Assembly: GCF_021366795.1 (NCBI RefSeq)
Contig: NZ_JAHCPS010000006.1
Coordinates: 88,299-152,298 of the forward strand
DNA length: 64,000 bases
Direction: 5' to 3'
Source: Macrococcoides caseolyticum
GTDB taxonomy: Bacteria; Bacillota; Bacilli; Staphylococcales; Staphylococcaceae
Both the position numbers and the translations under genes were made by a program. The notes under the pieces are model-generated. The model was not told where the DNA came from and did not search any database. It worked only from the letters and a program-made list of their open reading frames with translations. This document shows positions 1 through 9,271 of this stretch, one piece after another. The number at the start of each line of letters is the position of its first letter. Within the stretch, counting starts at the first letter, position 1.

Positions 1-1087
1 GAGTATTATCTACATCTATTTCTTCTTCAGTATCAATAATTTCAAATACACGTTCAGCACCACTTAATGCACTTAACACTGTATTAAACTGATTAGCTAA
101 GTCATTCAATGGTCGTGTGAATTGACGTGCATATTCAGCAAAAATAACAATTGTTCCGACTGTAATGCCATAACCTTTTAATGCAAGTATGCCACCAACC
201 CCTGCAACGATAGCAAACGAGATATTATTAAAAAAGTTCATTACTTTCGGAATAAATCCTGAATACGTTACAGACCAGAAACTATTATCTCGAACGTTCC
301 GATTCTTCTCACTAAATCCATTCATCACTTCTTGCTCTTGTGAGAATACCTTGACAACGACTTGACCTGAAATAATTTCCTCAATATAACCATTCATTTC
401 CCCAAGTGCTTTTTGTCTGCGTTTATAAAGTGGTCCAGTACGTCTTGTAATCCACTGCATGGCAATGAACATCAACGGAATGATAATCATCGTGAGTAAT
501 GTAAGTAATGGTGACAACATGAGCATCACGATGATTGTTCCAACGATTGTGATAATCGATGATGTAAACTGTATAAATGAGGAATTTAATACTTGAGATA
601 TTGTATCAATATCATTGGTCATACGACTCATCAGTTCACCATGTTGTCGTTTATCAAAGAATGGTATCGGTAACTTCTGCATATGTGAAAATAATTGCAT
701 TCTCAGTTTATATACTGTATCTTGTGCGATTGTCACCATGATGATCGCTGCAATATATGATGTCACAGATAATAAAATAAAGATTATGAGTAGTATGCAT
801 AAATCCTGGGTTAATCCGTCAAATTTTTTCGGGATAATCTTATTATCGATAATCTTCCCGATCATGTATGGCCCGATTAAACCTAATAAGGATGAAATAA
901 TCACACACGTAATTACGATAATTAGTTTAAAGTGCGCATCATCCATCAATTGCCAGATTCTCTTCATCGAATATTGCCAGTTCTTCGCATTTGGTATTGT
1001 GTTCCCGCGTTGATCAGTTTTTTGCTTTTTCTTCTTTAAATCTTCTTTCTTTAATATAAATTCATGTCCCAGAATTGATTTAGGCAT
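1..1087 (-). CDS. ABC exporter half-transporter, partial (membrane domain only)
   Basis: Read leftwards from ATG at 1087, the frame stays open to base 1 (about 362 codons) and runs off the window. The visible part starts MPKSILGHEFILKKED, then a charged linker, then a six-helix exporter-type transmembrane domain with the coupling-helix motif KLPIPFFDKRQHGEL and SRMTNDIDTI. The ATP-binding domain must lie beyond the edge. The start overlaps the end of the next exporter gene by 8 bases, so the two are translationally coupled and probably form a heterodimer. The substrate cannot be told from sequence; multidrug or lipid export is typical for this family. Confidence 0.85.
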   Translation of the reverse strand, partial: MPKSILGHEFILKKEDLKKKKQKTDQRGNTIPNAKNWQYSMKRIWQLMDDAHFKLIIVITCVIISSLLGLIGPYMIGKIIDNKIIPKKFDGLTQDLCILLIIFILLSVTSYIAAIIMVTIAQDTVYKLRMQLFSHMQKLPIPFFDKRQHGELMSRMTNDIDTISQVLNSSFIQFTSSIITIVGTIIVMLMLSPLLTLLTMIIIPLMFIAMQWITRRTGPLYKRRQKALGEMNGYIEEIISGQVVVKVFSQEQEVMNGFSEKNRNVRDNSFWSVTYSGFIPKVMNFFNNISFAIVAGVGGILALKGYGITVGTIVIFAEYARQFTRPLNDLANQFNTVLSALSGAERVFEIIDTEEEIDVDNT

Positions 1088-2789
1088 CGACCTCACCTCT
1101 TTCCTGAGAATCATTGATTTGTTGATACAGCTCAGATGTCTTAAGTAAAGATGCATGGTCACCGAAGCCAACTACTTTACCTTGGTCGAGCAGCAGAATA
1201 TGATCAGCAGTTTTTGCCGTTTCTATTTTTTGACTAACGATAATTCGTGTCATCGGAAGCTGCTGCAATGTATTAAATAGCTTTGATTCTGTGTGTATGT
1301 CTAATGCTGAAGTAGAATCATCCAGTATCAAGATATTAGGTTCACGAATAATTGCACGTGCTATCGCGATACGTTGCTTTTGGCCTCCAGATAAATTGAC
1401 ACCTTCCTGGCCGACACGCGTTTTATACTGCTGATCAAAGTCCATGATATTATCATGAATTTGTGCGATTTCAGTAGCTCTCATTACTTCGCTTTCACCA
1501 GCGAGTTGATTACCAAATATAATATTGTCGAACACTGTCCCTGTGAACAATGTATTTTTCTGAGGAACGTAACCTATCATTTCTCTTAAATGACTTTCCT
1601 GATATTCTTTTATATCTTTTCCATCAATTAATATTTGCCCACGCGTCGGTTCATACATTCGAGGAATTAAGCTTAACATAGCTGATTTACCTGAGCCTGT
1701 CGCCCCCATAACAACAAATTTTTCTCCGGCATTAACTTTAAAATTAATATTCTCCAGTACATTGCGATGAGATAAAGGATATTTAAAGTCTACATCGATA
1801 AACTCTACACTTACTCCACCCGCATGTGGCTGAATATTAGTTTCTGAAAGTTCTTCATCAACAGGTGTTTTAAGAACTTCAGTCATACGATCACTACTTG
1901 CTTTAGCACGAGAAAAAGCAATGATGATGAAAGCAAACATTGAAAACCCACCCTGCATACGCAAAGCATAATTGATTACTGCAACAAGGGCACCAACATT
2001 GAGTGCATTTTGCGTAACATCTTTTGCCCCCATATAAATTACTACTAAAAGTGCAATATTCATAACGATTAATAAAAACGGTAAAATACGTTCCATTAAT
2101 TTAAGTGCTTTAACTGTATCGTTTTTAAGTAATGTTGAGGTGCTTTCAAATTTTGAAGTTTCGTATGCACCACTTAAATTGGCACGTATCATTCTGACAG
2201 ATGATAAATTCTGCTGAATGGTACGGTTGACACCGTCCAGCTCTTTTTGAACACGTTTAAAAAGTTTCATCCCGCTTCTTGCTGATATGTATAAAAATAT
2301 AAAGATAATCGGACTGCCTATAAGTAAATATACCGCTAAATGCGGTGCAACCATAAAACTCATAACAATACTGCCGATGACGAGTAATGGTGCACGTAAC
2401 ATAATTCTTAAACTCATAAATAGCACCATTTCACATGCGATAACATCACTTGTTAAACGGGTGATTATACTTGATGTACTAAATTTCTCAAGTGTTGTCA
2501 GTGAAAACTTCTGAATATGTTGAAACAATGCTTCTCTTAAATCAAATGAAAATCCATGACAGACATGACTTGCTACAAATGAATTAATGATACCGCAAAT
2601 AAATGCAGCAATACTCATTACAACTAATAGTCCTAGATAGTAAAAAGCTTGATTCAAATCATGTTTTAATATCCCTTCATTGATAATCTGGGATAAGATA
2701 ACAGGTAAACTTAACTCTACAGCTAGTTCCAGTAACATCAGGATTAAAGCAAAGATGATATATCCTGAATAAGGTTTCGTAAACTTCAA
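1080..2789 (-). CDS. ABC exporter half-transporter with degenerate ATPase site
   Basis: Full-length exporter: six-helix membrane domain (about residues 15-310 of the longest frame), then an ATPase domain with Walker A GATGSGKS near residue 372, signature LSGGQKQR near 476 and Walker B ILILDDS. The residue after the Walker B aspartate is Asp rather than the catalytic Glu, and the H-loop reads SQK where SHR/AHR is usual. This is the pattern of the degenerate partner in heterodimeric exporters such as BmrCD. The first ATG (2819) has no ribosome site; TTG at 2789 follows AGGTGGG at good spacing, so I start there. The partner gene overlaps downstream. Confidence 0.88.
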   Translation of the reverse strand: MKFTKPYSGYIIFALILMLLELAVELSLPVILSQIINEGILKHDLNQAFYYLGLLVVMSIAAFICGIINSFVASHVCHGFSFDLREALFQHIQKFSLTTLEKFSTSSIITRLTSDVIACEMVLFMSLRIMLRAPLLVIGSIVMSFMVAPHLAVYLLIGSPIIFIFLYISARSGMKLFKRVQKELDGVNRTIQQNLSSVRMIRANLSGAYETSKFESTSTLLKNDTVKALKLMERILPFLLIVMNIALLVVIYMGAKDVTQNALNVGALVAVINYALRMQGGFSMFAFIIIAFSRAKASSDRMTEVLKTPVDEELSETNIQPHAGGVSVEFIDVDFKYPLSHRNVLENINFKVNAGEKFVVMGATGSGKSAMLSLIPRMYEPTRGQILIDGKDIKEYQESHLREMIGYVPQKNTLFTGTVFDNIIFGNQLAGESEVMRATEIAQIHDNIMDFDQQYKTRVGQEGVNLSGGQKQRIAIARAIIREPNILILDDSTSALDIHTESKLFNTLQQLPMTRIIVSQKIETAKTADHILLLDQGKVVGFGDHASLLKTSELYQQINDSQERGEVDA

Positions 2790-2852
2790 TATCACAATCC
2801 CACCTACTTTCTTATTCATATTATGCCATTAAATAAATTATTTAAAAATAAA

Positions 2853-2881
2853 TTGACTTTGTATTTTTAAAGTCTTATAGA
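2853..2881 (+). promoter_or_regulatory. Putative sigma-A promoter of the dedA gene
   Basis: TTGACT at 2853-2858 and TATAGA at 2876-2881 are separated by 17 bases, about 50 bases before the plus-strand dedA start. This is the only plus-strand gene in the left 31 kb, so it needs its own promoter. A second AT-rich TATAAT a little downstream could be an alternative -10. Confidence 0.5.
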
Positions 2882-2930
2882 CTAGCGTATAATAATAAAA
2901 ATAAAGACTATAAGAATTGGAGCTTGAAAC

Positions 2931-3572
2931 ATGTCAATATTTACGCAACTCATGGATTTTATTTTACACATTGATGAACACCTAGTGAATATCGTTAAAG
3001 ATTATGGGGGCTTAACTTACGCTATTCTTTTTGGCATTGTATTTGTTGAAACTGGACTCGTAATTATGCCGTTCTTACCAGGTGATTCAATGTTATTTGC
3101 TGCAGGAGCACTTGCACCTCAAGGTGCACTCAACATCTGGATATTATTTATATTACTAACTTGTGCTGCTATTCTTGGAGACACTTTAAATTACCATATC
3201 GGAAAATGGGTGGGTTACGGTATCGTCAATCATCCTAAAATTGGTCGTTTAATCAAACAAGATCATATGTTAAAAGCTGAAAATTTCTTTAATACATATG
3301 GTGGTAAAACAATCGTTATTGCTAGATTTGTGCCATTTATTCGTACTTTCATTCCGTTTGTCGCTGGAGCAAGTTCAATGAAATACAGCTATTTTATTTT
3401 ATATAATGTGATTGGTGCCGTAATGTGGGTTGGCATTTGTTTAGCCGGTGGATACTTCTTCGGTAACATTCCTATCGTTAAGAATAATTTTGAAATTGTG
3501 CTCATCGTCATTATTCTATTATCGATATTACCAGCGATTATTAGTGTGATTAATAATATACGCAAAAAATAA
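2931..3572 (+). CDS. DedA/VTT-family membrane protein
   Basis: A 213-residue polytopic membrane protein. It has the DedA signature: an early FVETGLVIMPFLPGDSMLF stretch, then GDTLNYHIGKWVG, and a downstream ARFVPFIRTFIPFVAGASSM re-entrant motif with the conserved arginines. The family contains undecaprenyl-phosphate and phospholipid flippases (UptA, YngC types). GGAG precedes the ATG by 7 bases. It stands alone on the plus strand between two minus-strand operons and shares a bidirectional terminator with thiZ. Which lipid it moves is not visible. Confidence 0.88.
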   Translation: MSIFTQLMDFILHIDEHLVNIVKDYGGLTYAILFGIVFVETGLVIMPFLPGDSMLFAAGALAPQGALNIWILFILLTCAAILGDTLNYHIGKWVGYGIVNHPKIGRLIKQDHMLKAENFFNTYGGKTIVIARFVPFIRTFIPFVAGASSMKYSYFILYNVIGAVMWVGICLAGGYFFGNIPIVKNNFEIVLIVIILLSILPAIISVINNIRKK

Positions 3573-3602
3573 AAGTGAGGCGCAATCACATGCCTCACTT
3601 TT
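3571..3602. terminator. Bidirectional terminator between dedA and thiZ
   Basis: A perfect 11-bp stem (AAAAGTGAGGC / GCCTCACTTTT) with a 10-base loop is flanked by T-runs on both strands. It lies just after the dedA stop and just after the thiZ stop, so it can end both convergent transcripts. Confidence 0.85.
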
Positions 3603-4314
3603 ATTTTTTTCTTAATTGATTAAACAACATTTTCTTTAGCTCTGACTTTTGGTTGTCGTCTGTAATGTGTGATGTTTCATAAATTTGCACAATGGTTGCT
3701 GGTTGTCCATTTAACACAATAATGCGATCTGACATTTCAATTGCTTCTTCAATACTATGCGTAATCATTAATACCGTTTTACCCGTTTCTTTAATCAACC
3801 CTCTCAACCAAACTTGCATATCCAAACGTGTGATTTCATCAAGTGCTGAAAACGGTTCATCGAGTAGTAATATTTTATGATTTGTATTTAATGCTCTTAA
3901 AAACGACACACGCTGTTTCATGCCACCAGATAACTGATTAGGATAATGATTTTTTATATCAGTAAATCCAGCACGCTTCAGGAGCGTTGCACTCTGATCT
4001 TCTGCTTTTACACGACCTATTTCAGTAGAGAGTTGTATATTTTCTTCAACTGTTCGCCAAGGCATTAAAGAACTTGTTTGTGGCATGAATGACACATGCC
4101 CTGTTTTTTCTACTTTCACATTATCAATCAATACCTTACCAGATGTTTGTTTAAGCAATCCGCCAACAATATTCATTAATGTCGATTTACCTGATCCGCT
4201 CGGACCTAAAATGGTAATAATTTCATTTTCCAAAACATCCAGATTAATATTTGATAAAACAAGCTTGTCTCCAAACTGATGAGAAACATCTCGAATATTC
4301 AAAAGGTTATTCAT
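3601..4314 (-). CDS. thiZ: Thiamine-precursor ABC transporter, ATP-binding subunit
   Basis: A 237-residue ABC ATPase of the nitrate/taurine/HMP class. Walker A is GPSGSGKST at residues 37-45; further on are the signature LSGGMKQR, Walker B ILLLDEPF with catalytic Glu, and the H-loop ITHSIEEA. It is the last gene of a four-gene operon under a TPP riboswitch, and its start overlaps the permease gene by 8 bases. The riboswitch and the neighbouring thiamine-binding protein support uptake of the hydroxymethylpyrimidine precursor or a related compound (the ThiXYZ system). The exact substrate is inferred from context. Confidence 0.88.
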   Translation of the reverse strand: MNNLLNIRDVSHQFGDKLVLSNINLDVLENEIITILGPSGSGKSTLMNIVGGLLKQTSGKVLIDNVKVEKTGHVSFMPQTSSLMPWRTVEENIQLSTEIGRVKAEDQSATLLKRAGFTDIKNHYPNQLSGGMKQRVSFLRALNTNHKILLLDEPFSALDEITRLDMQVWLRGLIKETGKTVLMITHSIEEAIEMSDRIIVLNGQPATIVQIYETSHITDDNQKSELKKMLFNQLRKK

Positions 4315-5047
4315 GATTCCACCTCAATACAAAACGCTTGATTGCCTCAATAACCATATAAATCACAAGTGCAAAAATGATTATCCAGACAATAGCAACA
4401 AATACCTGATCTACCTGAAATGCACGTTGGGCAAGTATCATAAATTTGCCGAGGCCAGCATCACTCCCAAGCCATTCAGAAATAATGGCACCCATCACCG
4501 AATATGTCCCAGCAATCTTTAAACCATTAAATAAAAAGGGCATGCTATTAGGCCATTCTAGTTTCGTAAATAGTTCTAGTCGTGTGGCACCCATCATCTG
4601 CATATATTTTTTTAAATCTTTATCGGTTTCGTTAAAACCCTCTAATAAACTTACCGTTATCGGAAAGAAGCAAACCAATGTAATTACAATCAGTTTAGGT
4701 AATAATCCAAAACCAAACCAAATCACTAGTAGCGGTGCAATGACAATGACAGGCACATTTTGACTCATGATGAGCAATGGATAAATATAATCATTAAGAA
4801 CCGGTAATAAGTGAAGAATAATGGCAAATAATATCCCACAAACAATTGAACAAACTAAACCAAGCAATACGAGTTGAATTGTCGGTAATAAATGAGGATA
4901 ATACTCAGGAAAATCAAAAATAAATGATTGTGCTATCGCACTTGGCGCCGGTAAAGTATATGCATCTATCTGTAAAAACCTTACTAACACTTCCCACACT
5001 ATAAGTAAACCCATTAAAAATAACGTAAATTTAAGGCCTTTAATCAT
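4307..5047 (-). CDS. thiX: Thiamine-precursor ABC transporter, permease subunit
   Basis: A 246-residue binding-protein-dependent permease with about six transmembrane helices. It has the conserved cytoplasmic EAA-type loop around residues 145-165 (the stretch following MQMMGATRLELFTKLEWP). The family transports sulfonates, nitrate and pyrimidine precursors. It overlaps both neighbours: 4 bases with the 95-aa protein upstream and 8 bases with the ATPase downstream, which indicates tight coupling. The assignment to thiamine-precursor uptake comes from the TPP riboswitch at the head of the operon. Confidence 0.86.
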   Translation of the reverse strand: MIKGLKFTLFLMGLLIVWEVLVRFLQIDAYTLPAPSAIAQSFIFDFPEYYPHLLPTIQLVLLGLVCSIVCGILFAIILHLLPVLNDYIYPLLIMSQNVPVIVIAPLLVIWFGFGLLPKLIVITLVCFFPITVSLLEGFNETDKDLKKYMQMMGATRLELFTKLEWPNSMPFLFNGLKIAGTYSVMGAIISEWLGSDAGLGKFMILAQRAFQVDQVFVAIVWIIIFALVIYMVIEAIKRFVLRWNHE

Positions 5048-5331
5048 CGATATTTCTCAACCAAGCCATCCATAGAAACAGATTCAGCATGATAAAATTT
5101 CACTTGTGAAATGATCGATGGGCAGCCAAGTGCGCGCATGCGATGATTCATTTGTTCAATTAATGGTAGTAATTCATGCATATCACCTTCAATACTTGTT
5201 TCAAGTGGCGATACATAATATTTAAGTCCAGACTGTTCTATGACTTCAATCGCAGCATCAACATATGGGATTACATCTTGACCTGCAGGTGTTTTAGGTA
5301 TAATTTGAATACTCATTATTGTGTTCGCCAT
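5044..5331 (-). CDS. Thiamine-binding protein, MTH1187/YkoF family
   Basis: A 95-residue protein with the ferredoxin-like fold pattern of the MTH1187/YkoF family (Thiamine_BP). It begins with the short strand IQIIPKTP, followed by YVDAAIEVIEQSGLKYYVSP and a SPLETSIEGDMHELLPLI segment. Members bind thiamine or its pyrimidine moiety in the cytoplasm. Its ATG overlaps the thiY stop codon by one base, and its end overlaps thiX, so it is made with the transporter. It may buffer or hand on the imported pyrimidine; that role is inferred. Confidence 0.82.
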   Translation of the reverse strand: MANTIMSIQIIPKTPAGQDVIPYVDAAIEVIEQSGLKYYVSPLETSIEGDMHELLPLIEQMNHRMRALGCPSIISQVKFYHAESVSMDGLVEKYR

Positions 5332-6344
5332 TATTTTGCCTCCACAAATTCATTTGTAAATGCATCTTTTGCAACGAAATTATTTTTGATAATTTTATTA
5401 TCTTTTAAATACTTTGCATAATTTGCCCATATCTTTTCATCCTGAATCCCCCATGACTTTGCATCATCTTGATATTTAGGAGATAGGTATTTTTGTGATG
5501 CATAGACTAAGTCTTTTTGTTTTTTTAGTTCTGGTGCTGATTTAATTAAAATATCTGCACTCTCTTTTTCATGCTTAATCGCATACTCATAGCCTTCTTT
5601 AACGGCTGTCATAAATGCTTTCGCTGTATCAGGATTTGATTTTAAATATTTCTCATTGGCAATGATGATAGGTGTATAATAATCTAAATTTTTATCATAA
5701 TCCGTTAAATATTGCATGTTTACGTCAATATTTCGTGTTTTTGCTTCAATACCTGTCCAGCCATAATATACCCAGGCGAAGTCTATATTTTTCTTTGATG
5801 CAGAGAAGAAATCTGTATTCCCCATATTAATAATTTTCGCTTTATTGACATCTGCATTTTCTTTTTTCATCAACGTTTCAATAAATGCTTTTTCGATTGG
5901 TGCACCCCAGCCACCGTATGTTTTACCTTCATAATCTTTCGGTGATTTAATATTCTTTTCTTTTAAACTCATGAAACCACTCGTATTATGCTGAATAATT
6001 GCACCAATTGATTTGATTGGCACACCTTCAGAACGAGATTGTGTCACTTGTTCCTGTGCGCTAATACCAAACTGAACATCTTTTTTATTCGCTGCGATGA
6101 GTTGGTCAGCTGTTACATCACCCGGCGTTTTAATTTCAACATCTAAACCGTGTTTCTTGAAGAAACCTTTGTCTTTAGCTACGTAAATCCCCGTGTGATT
6201 TGTATTCGGTGTCCAGTCTAACATCATCGTCACTTTTTCAGTTTTCTTAGCATCTGTTTTTTCAGTGTTTTCTTTTTTTACTTCATTATCACAACCTGCT
6301 AATAATACTACAATACTCATACTCGCTAAAATACTTTTCTTCAT
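5331..6344 (-). CDS. thiY: Thiamine-precursor ABC transporter, substrate-binding lipoprotein
   Basis: A 337-residue lipoprotein of the NMT1/THI5-like family. It starts MKKSILASMSIVVLLAGC, with lipobox LAGC, then a Lys/Glu-rich linker, then MLDWTPNTNHTGIYVAKDKGFF, the characteristic first strand-helix of the family, and YGGWGAPIEK further on. The frame is open upstream to 6407, but the ATG at 6344 is preceded by TTGGAGG and begins the signal peptide; the longer version would overlap the riboswitch terminator. It is the first gene of the operon and should capture the hydroxymethylpyrimidine precursor at the membrane surface. Confidence 0.9.
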   Translation of the reverse strand: MKKSILASMSIVVLLAGCDNEVKKENTEKTDAKKTEKVTMMLDWTPNTNHTGIYVAKDKGFFKKHGLDVEIKTPGDVTADQLIAANKKDVQFGISAQEQVTQSRSEGVPIKSIGAIIQHNTSGFMSLKEKNIKSPKDYEGKTYGGWGAPIEKAFIETLMKKENADVNKAKIINMGNTDFFSASKKNIDFAWVYYGWTGIEAKTRNIDVNMQYLTDYDKNLDYYTPIIIANEKYLKSNPDTAKAFMTAVKEGYEYAIKHEKESADILIKSAPELKKQKDLVYASQKYLSPKYQDDAKSWGIQDEKIWANYAKYLKDNKIIKNNFVAKDAFTNEFVEAK

Positions 6345-6359
6345 ATCTATTTCCTCCAA

Positions 6360-6394
6360 TAAAAAAACACAACCTAAACAGAGTAAAGTTGTGT
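6360..6394 (-). terminator. Regulatory intrinsic terminator of the TPP riboswitch
   Basis: In the transcript, ACACAAC and GTTGTGT form a stem around a 14-base loop and are followed by a run of U. It sits directly between the TPP aptamer and the thiY ribosome site, the arrangement of a transcriptional OFF switch that terminates when thiamine pyrophosphate is bound. Confidence 0.8.
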
Positions 6395-6400
6395 CAAAAA

Positions 6401-6487
6401 GCGACACTTCCCTACGCTAGTGTTACCTAGATCAGGTGAATAAGGGTTTAGGACAAAAGTCCAATCTCAGATTAACTCCCCTAGTGT
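6401..6487 (-). promoter_or_regulatory. TPP riboswitch (THI element)
   Basis: Read on the minus strand, the conserved blocks appear in order: ACTAGGGGAG, CTGAGA, ACCCTT, ACCTGATCTAGGTAA, then the AGCGTAGGGAAGT closing block. This is the thi-box aptamer that binds thiamine pyrophosphate. It is followed by an intrinsic terminator and thiY, so it should switch the four-gene transporter operon off when TPP is plentiful. The variable P3 region is short. Confidence 0.95.
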
Positions 6488-6567
6488 TTTTTGTTATTTT
6501 ATTTTCTATATAAGTATAACAAACAAATGAAAGACATCGCAAAAAAATATTCTGCTATGTCTTCAAT

Positions 6568-7431
6568 TTATTTAAACTCTGCCATTAATGCTTCAAACTT
6601 CGATTGATCCATTTCAATCGGTTCATTCGCTAATGATTTTGAGTATCCATTTAATTGTTCCGCATAACTTGGTGTGTCTAAATCCTGATAGATAATACCC
6701 GTTACTAATCCGTTATGTTCAACAACAGTATTTAATGCTTGTGTTCTGTTTTTATTATCATAGCCTTCGATATCATTTAATGACGTTAAGTTTTCTTTAA
6801 ACCATTCATACGTGTTCACTTTATTATAAGTCACACATGGTGAAAATACGTTTACAAATGCAAATCCTTTATGATGTATCGCTGCTTCAATAATTGCAGT
6901 GAGTTCCTTAATATCACTTGAGAAACTTTGTGCTACAAATGTTGCACCTGATGTAATTGCAAGTTCTAATGGTGATACATTTTTTTCAATTGACCCTTGA
7001 GGCGTTGTCTTCGTCACAAATCCATGCGCTGAACTTGGTGATGTTTGACCTTTCGTTAAACCATAAATTTGGTTATCCATTACGACATACGTTAAGTCAA
7101 TATTACGACGTATAGAGTGAATGGTATGTCCCATACCGATGGCGTAACCATCACCGTCACCACCTGAAGCAATGACTGTAAGTTCCTGGTTAGCCATTTT
7201 CACACCTTGTGCCATTGGTAGAGCACGACCGTGAATTGAGTGGACACCATATGAATTAATATAACCTGATAAACGACCAGAACATCCAATACCTGTAATG
7301 ACTGCTAATTCTTCTGGTTCTAATCCTACATTAGCACATGCTTTTTGAATCGCTGCTTGTACTGAGAAGTCACCACATCCTGGACACCAGTTTGGTTTTA
7401 CATTATTTCTGAAATCTTTAAATGTTGCCAT
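6568..7431 (-). CDS. korB: 2-oxoacid:ferredoxin oxidoreductase subunit beta
   Basis: A 287-residue thiamine-pyrophosphate-binding subunit. It opens with NWCPGCGDF, the CPGCG motif typical of the beta subunit, followed by GIGCSGR and the GDGDGYAIG Mg/TPP-binding motif, then DNQIYGLTKGQTSPSS. With KorA it oxidatively decarboxylates a 2-oxoacid (probably 2-oxoglutarate) to the acyl-CoA and reduces ferredoxin. The stop codon of korA abuts this start, so they form a two-gene operon. The exact 2-oxoacid cannot be told from sequence alone. Confidence 0.92.
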   Translation of the reverse strand: MATFKDFRNNVKPNWCPGCGDFSVQAAIQKACANVGLEPEELAVITGIGCSGRLSGYINSYGVHSIHGRALPMAQGVKMANQELTVIASGGDGDGYAIGMGHTIHSIRRNIDLTYVVMDNQIYGLTKGQTSPSSAHGFVTKTTPQGSIEKNVSPLELAITSGATFVAQSFSSDIKELTAIIEAAIHHKGFAFVNVFSPCVTYNKVNTYEWFKENLTSLNDIEGYDNKNRTQALNTVVEHNGLVTGIIYQDLDTPSYAEQLNGYSKSLANEPIEMDQSKFEALMAEFK

Positions 7432-9165
7432 TTAGATGCGCTCCTTTACTTCAATGACTTCATTGATTTTTACTTCAATTTCCTTTGGTAAGAATGGTGT
7501 GCCATCATATTTTGTTAAGTTCGTAATCTTACCTTGGTGCATTGTGTTCATTTTAATAATGCTTGATAATTGTCCTGCATAGTTGTGTTCTGCGACAATA
7601 ACTTTATTCGCCTTATTGATTGCGTTCTGAACTTCCTCAGTCGGGAATGGATGTAATTGTCTGATGTGCAAATGATTGACACGACCATCGATACGCTCAA
7701 TGGCTTCATCTATCGCGCCATAAGTTGATAAGTAACCGATGACTAATACATCAGCCTCTTCATGATTTTCTTTGTAATCTACAGGCTCAGAAATTTTCAA
7801 CTGTTCAATTTTACGCATACGTTTTTCCATTTGTTTTGCACGGTTCACTGGGCTTTCTGAAGGTTTTCCTTCTTCCGTATGCTCAACACCTGTTACATGG
7901 TGAATACCATTTTTAACGCCAGGAATAACACGCGGTGATATACCACTTTCAGTCACTTCATAACGCTTGAAGTATGATTTATCTTCACGTTCCGCTATTT
8001 CAGTGATTAAGTTACCACGGTCAATTTTGATTCTATTAAAGTCTAAATTAGGTACTGTATGTTTACCCATTGAAAGTTGTAAGTCACTAAGTAAAATAAC
8101 TGGACATTGGTACTGTTCAGCTAAATTAAAGGCTTCCGCTGTTAAATAAAAGGCATCTTCAGCTGTTGTAGGTGCTAATACAATCTTCGGAATATCGCCA
8201 TGTGTGCCGTAAATCATCTGCATTAAATCTGATTGCTCTTGTTTCGTTGGTAAACCTGTTGATGGACCACCACGCATCGTGTTAATCACAACAAAAGGTT
8301 GCTCTGTCATACCACTTAATCCGATTGCTTCCATCATTAATGAAAGACCAGGTCCTGCTGAAGCAGTAAACGAACGCACACCCCCATAGTTCACACCAAT
8401 TGCCATAACAGCTGCTGCAATTTCATCTTCAGTTTGAATGACTGTCCCACCGAAGTCTGGTAATTTATCAATCATGTATTCCATAATTTCACTCGCTGGC
8501 GTTATCGGATACGCTGCCATAAAGCGCGCACCACCCGTTAAAGCGCCTAGTGATATCGCATCGTTACCAATCATAAACAGGTGTCCTTCTTCTGTAGAAG
8601 GATTTAACGTAAATGTATGAAAATCTTCTTGTTCCATTAGATCAAAGCCCGCATGTAATGCTTGCTTATTTAATGCACAGATTTTTTCACCTTTTTTCCC
8701 GAAAATATCATCGACTAATACTTCAAAATGCTTTAAATCCACACCAATTAAGCTCGCACTTGCGCCAATGGCTACCATGTTTTTCATTAAAGCAGTACCT
8801 AATTCTTTAGCAATTTCAGTAAATGCCATCGGTACGAATTTACCTTCGTAATCTTCTGGTTTCTCAGGATCAAATTTAGCGTCTGCTAAAATAATCCCAG
8901 AAGCATTCATTTCATGATAATTGACATCAATTGTCTCCTGGTCAAACGCTACTAAGATATCTAAATCATCACTGATTGAATGCACTCTTGTTGTTGAGAC
9001 ACGAATTTTATTGTTGGTATGTCCACCTTTAATACGACTAGAGAAATGTCTGTATCCATATAAATAATAGCCCAGACGGTTTAAGGCTGTTGAAAACATT
9101 TCACCAGTACTTTCAATACCCTCACCTTGCTGACCGCCGACTTTCCATGAAATTTGAGATTTCAT
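7432..9165 (-). CDS. korA: 2-oxoacid:ferredoxin oxidoreductase subunit alpha (fused gamma-alpha)
   Basis: About 577 residues. The N-terminal gamma domain has the KVGGQQGEGIESTGE motif (about residues 8-22) and RGGHTNNK-like segment IKGGHTNN. The alpha domain has AAYPITPASEIME, then EDEIAAAVMAIG, TASAGPGLSLM and GPSTGLPTKQEQSDL; a transketolase C-like region is at the end. The start is placed at 9165, where AGTAGGAGGG precedes the ATG; an in-frame ATG at 9189 has no ribosome site. It is transcribed with korB immediately downstream. This gene pair is a standard neighbour of ymdB and rny in Staphylococcaceae. Confidence 0.92.
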   Translation of the reverse strand: MKSQISWKVGGQQGEGIESTGEMFSTALNRLGYYLYGYRHFSSRIKGGHTNNKIRVSTTRVHSISDDLDILVAFDQETIDVNYHEMNASGIILADAKFDPEKPEDYEGKFVPMAFTEIAKELGTALMKNMVAIGASASLIGVDLKHFEVLVDDIFGKKGEKICALNKQALHAGFDLMEQEDFHTFTLNPSTEEGHLFMIGNDAISLGALTGGARFMAAYPITPASEIMEYMIDKLPDFGGTVIQTEDEIAAAVMAIGVNYGGVRSFTASAGPGLSLMMEAIGLSGMTEQPFVVINTMRGGPSTGLPTKQEQSDLMQMIYGTHGDIPKIVLAPTTAEDAFYLTAEAFNLAEQYQCPVILLSDLQLSMGKHTVPNLDFNRIKIDRGNLITEIAEREDKSYFKRYEVTESGISPRVIPGVKNGIHHVTGVEHTEEGKPSESPVNRAKQMEKRMRKIEQLKISEPVDYKENHEEADVLVIGYLSTYGAIDEAIERIDGRVNHLHIRQLHPFPTEEVQNAINKANKVIVAEHNYAGQLSSIIKMNTMHQGKITNLTKYDGTPFLPKEIEVKINEVIEVKERI

Positions 9166-9202
9166 ATGTACCCTCCTACTTTTAATCACTTACTCTACTA
9201 TA

Positions 9203-9239
9203 ACAAAGAACCACCTGTCTTTACATAGACAAGTAGTTC
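9203..9239 (-). terminator. Intrinsic terminator after ymdB
   Basis: GAACTACTTGTC pairs with GACAGGTGGTTC (two G-U pairs) around an 8-base loop, followed by a T-rich stretch on the minus strand. It separates ymdB from korAB. Confidence 0.7.
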
Positions 9240-9271
9240 GAAACTAAAAAATCAGTCGAATGGCCGATACG

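Noticed and set aside
615..1013. Plus-strand 132-codon frame opposite the ABC exporter gene
   Set aside because: It is antisense to a well-supported transporter membrane domain, and its hydrophobic content merely mirrors that gene. The same holds for the other plus-strand frames inside minus-strand genes.
6345..6407. N-terminal extension of the thiY protein to 6407
   Set aside because: It would be encoded by the riboswitch terminator and would precede the signal peptide; the ATG at 6344 has the ribosome site.
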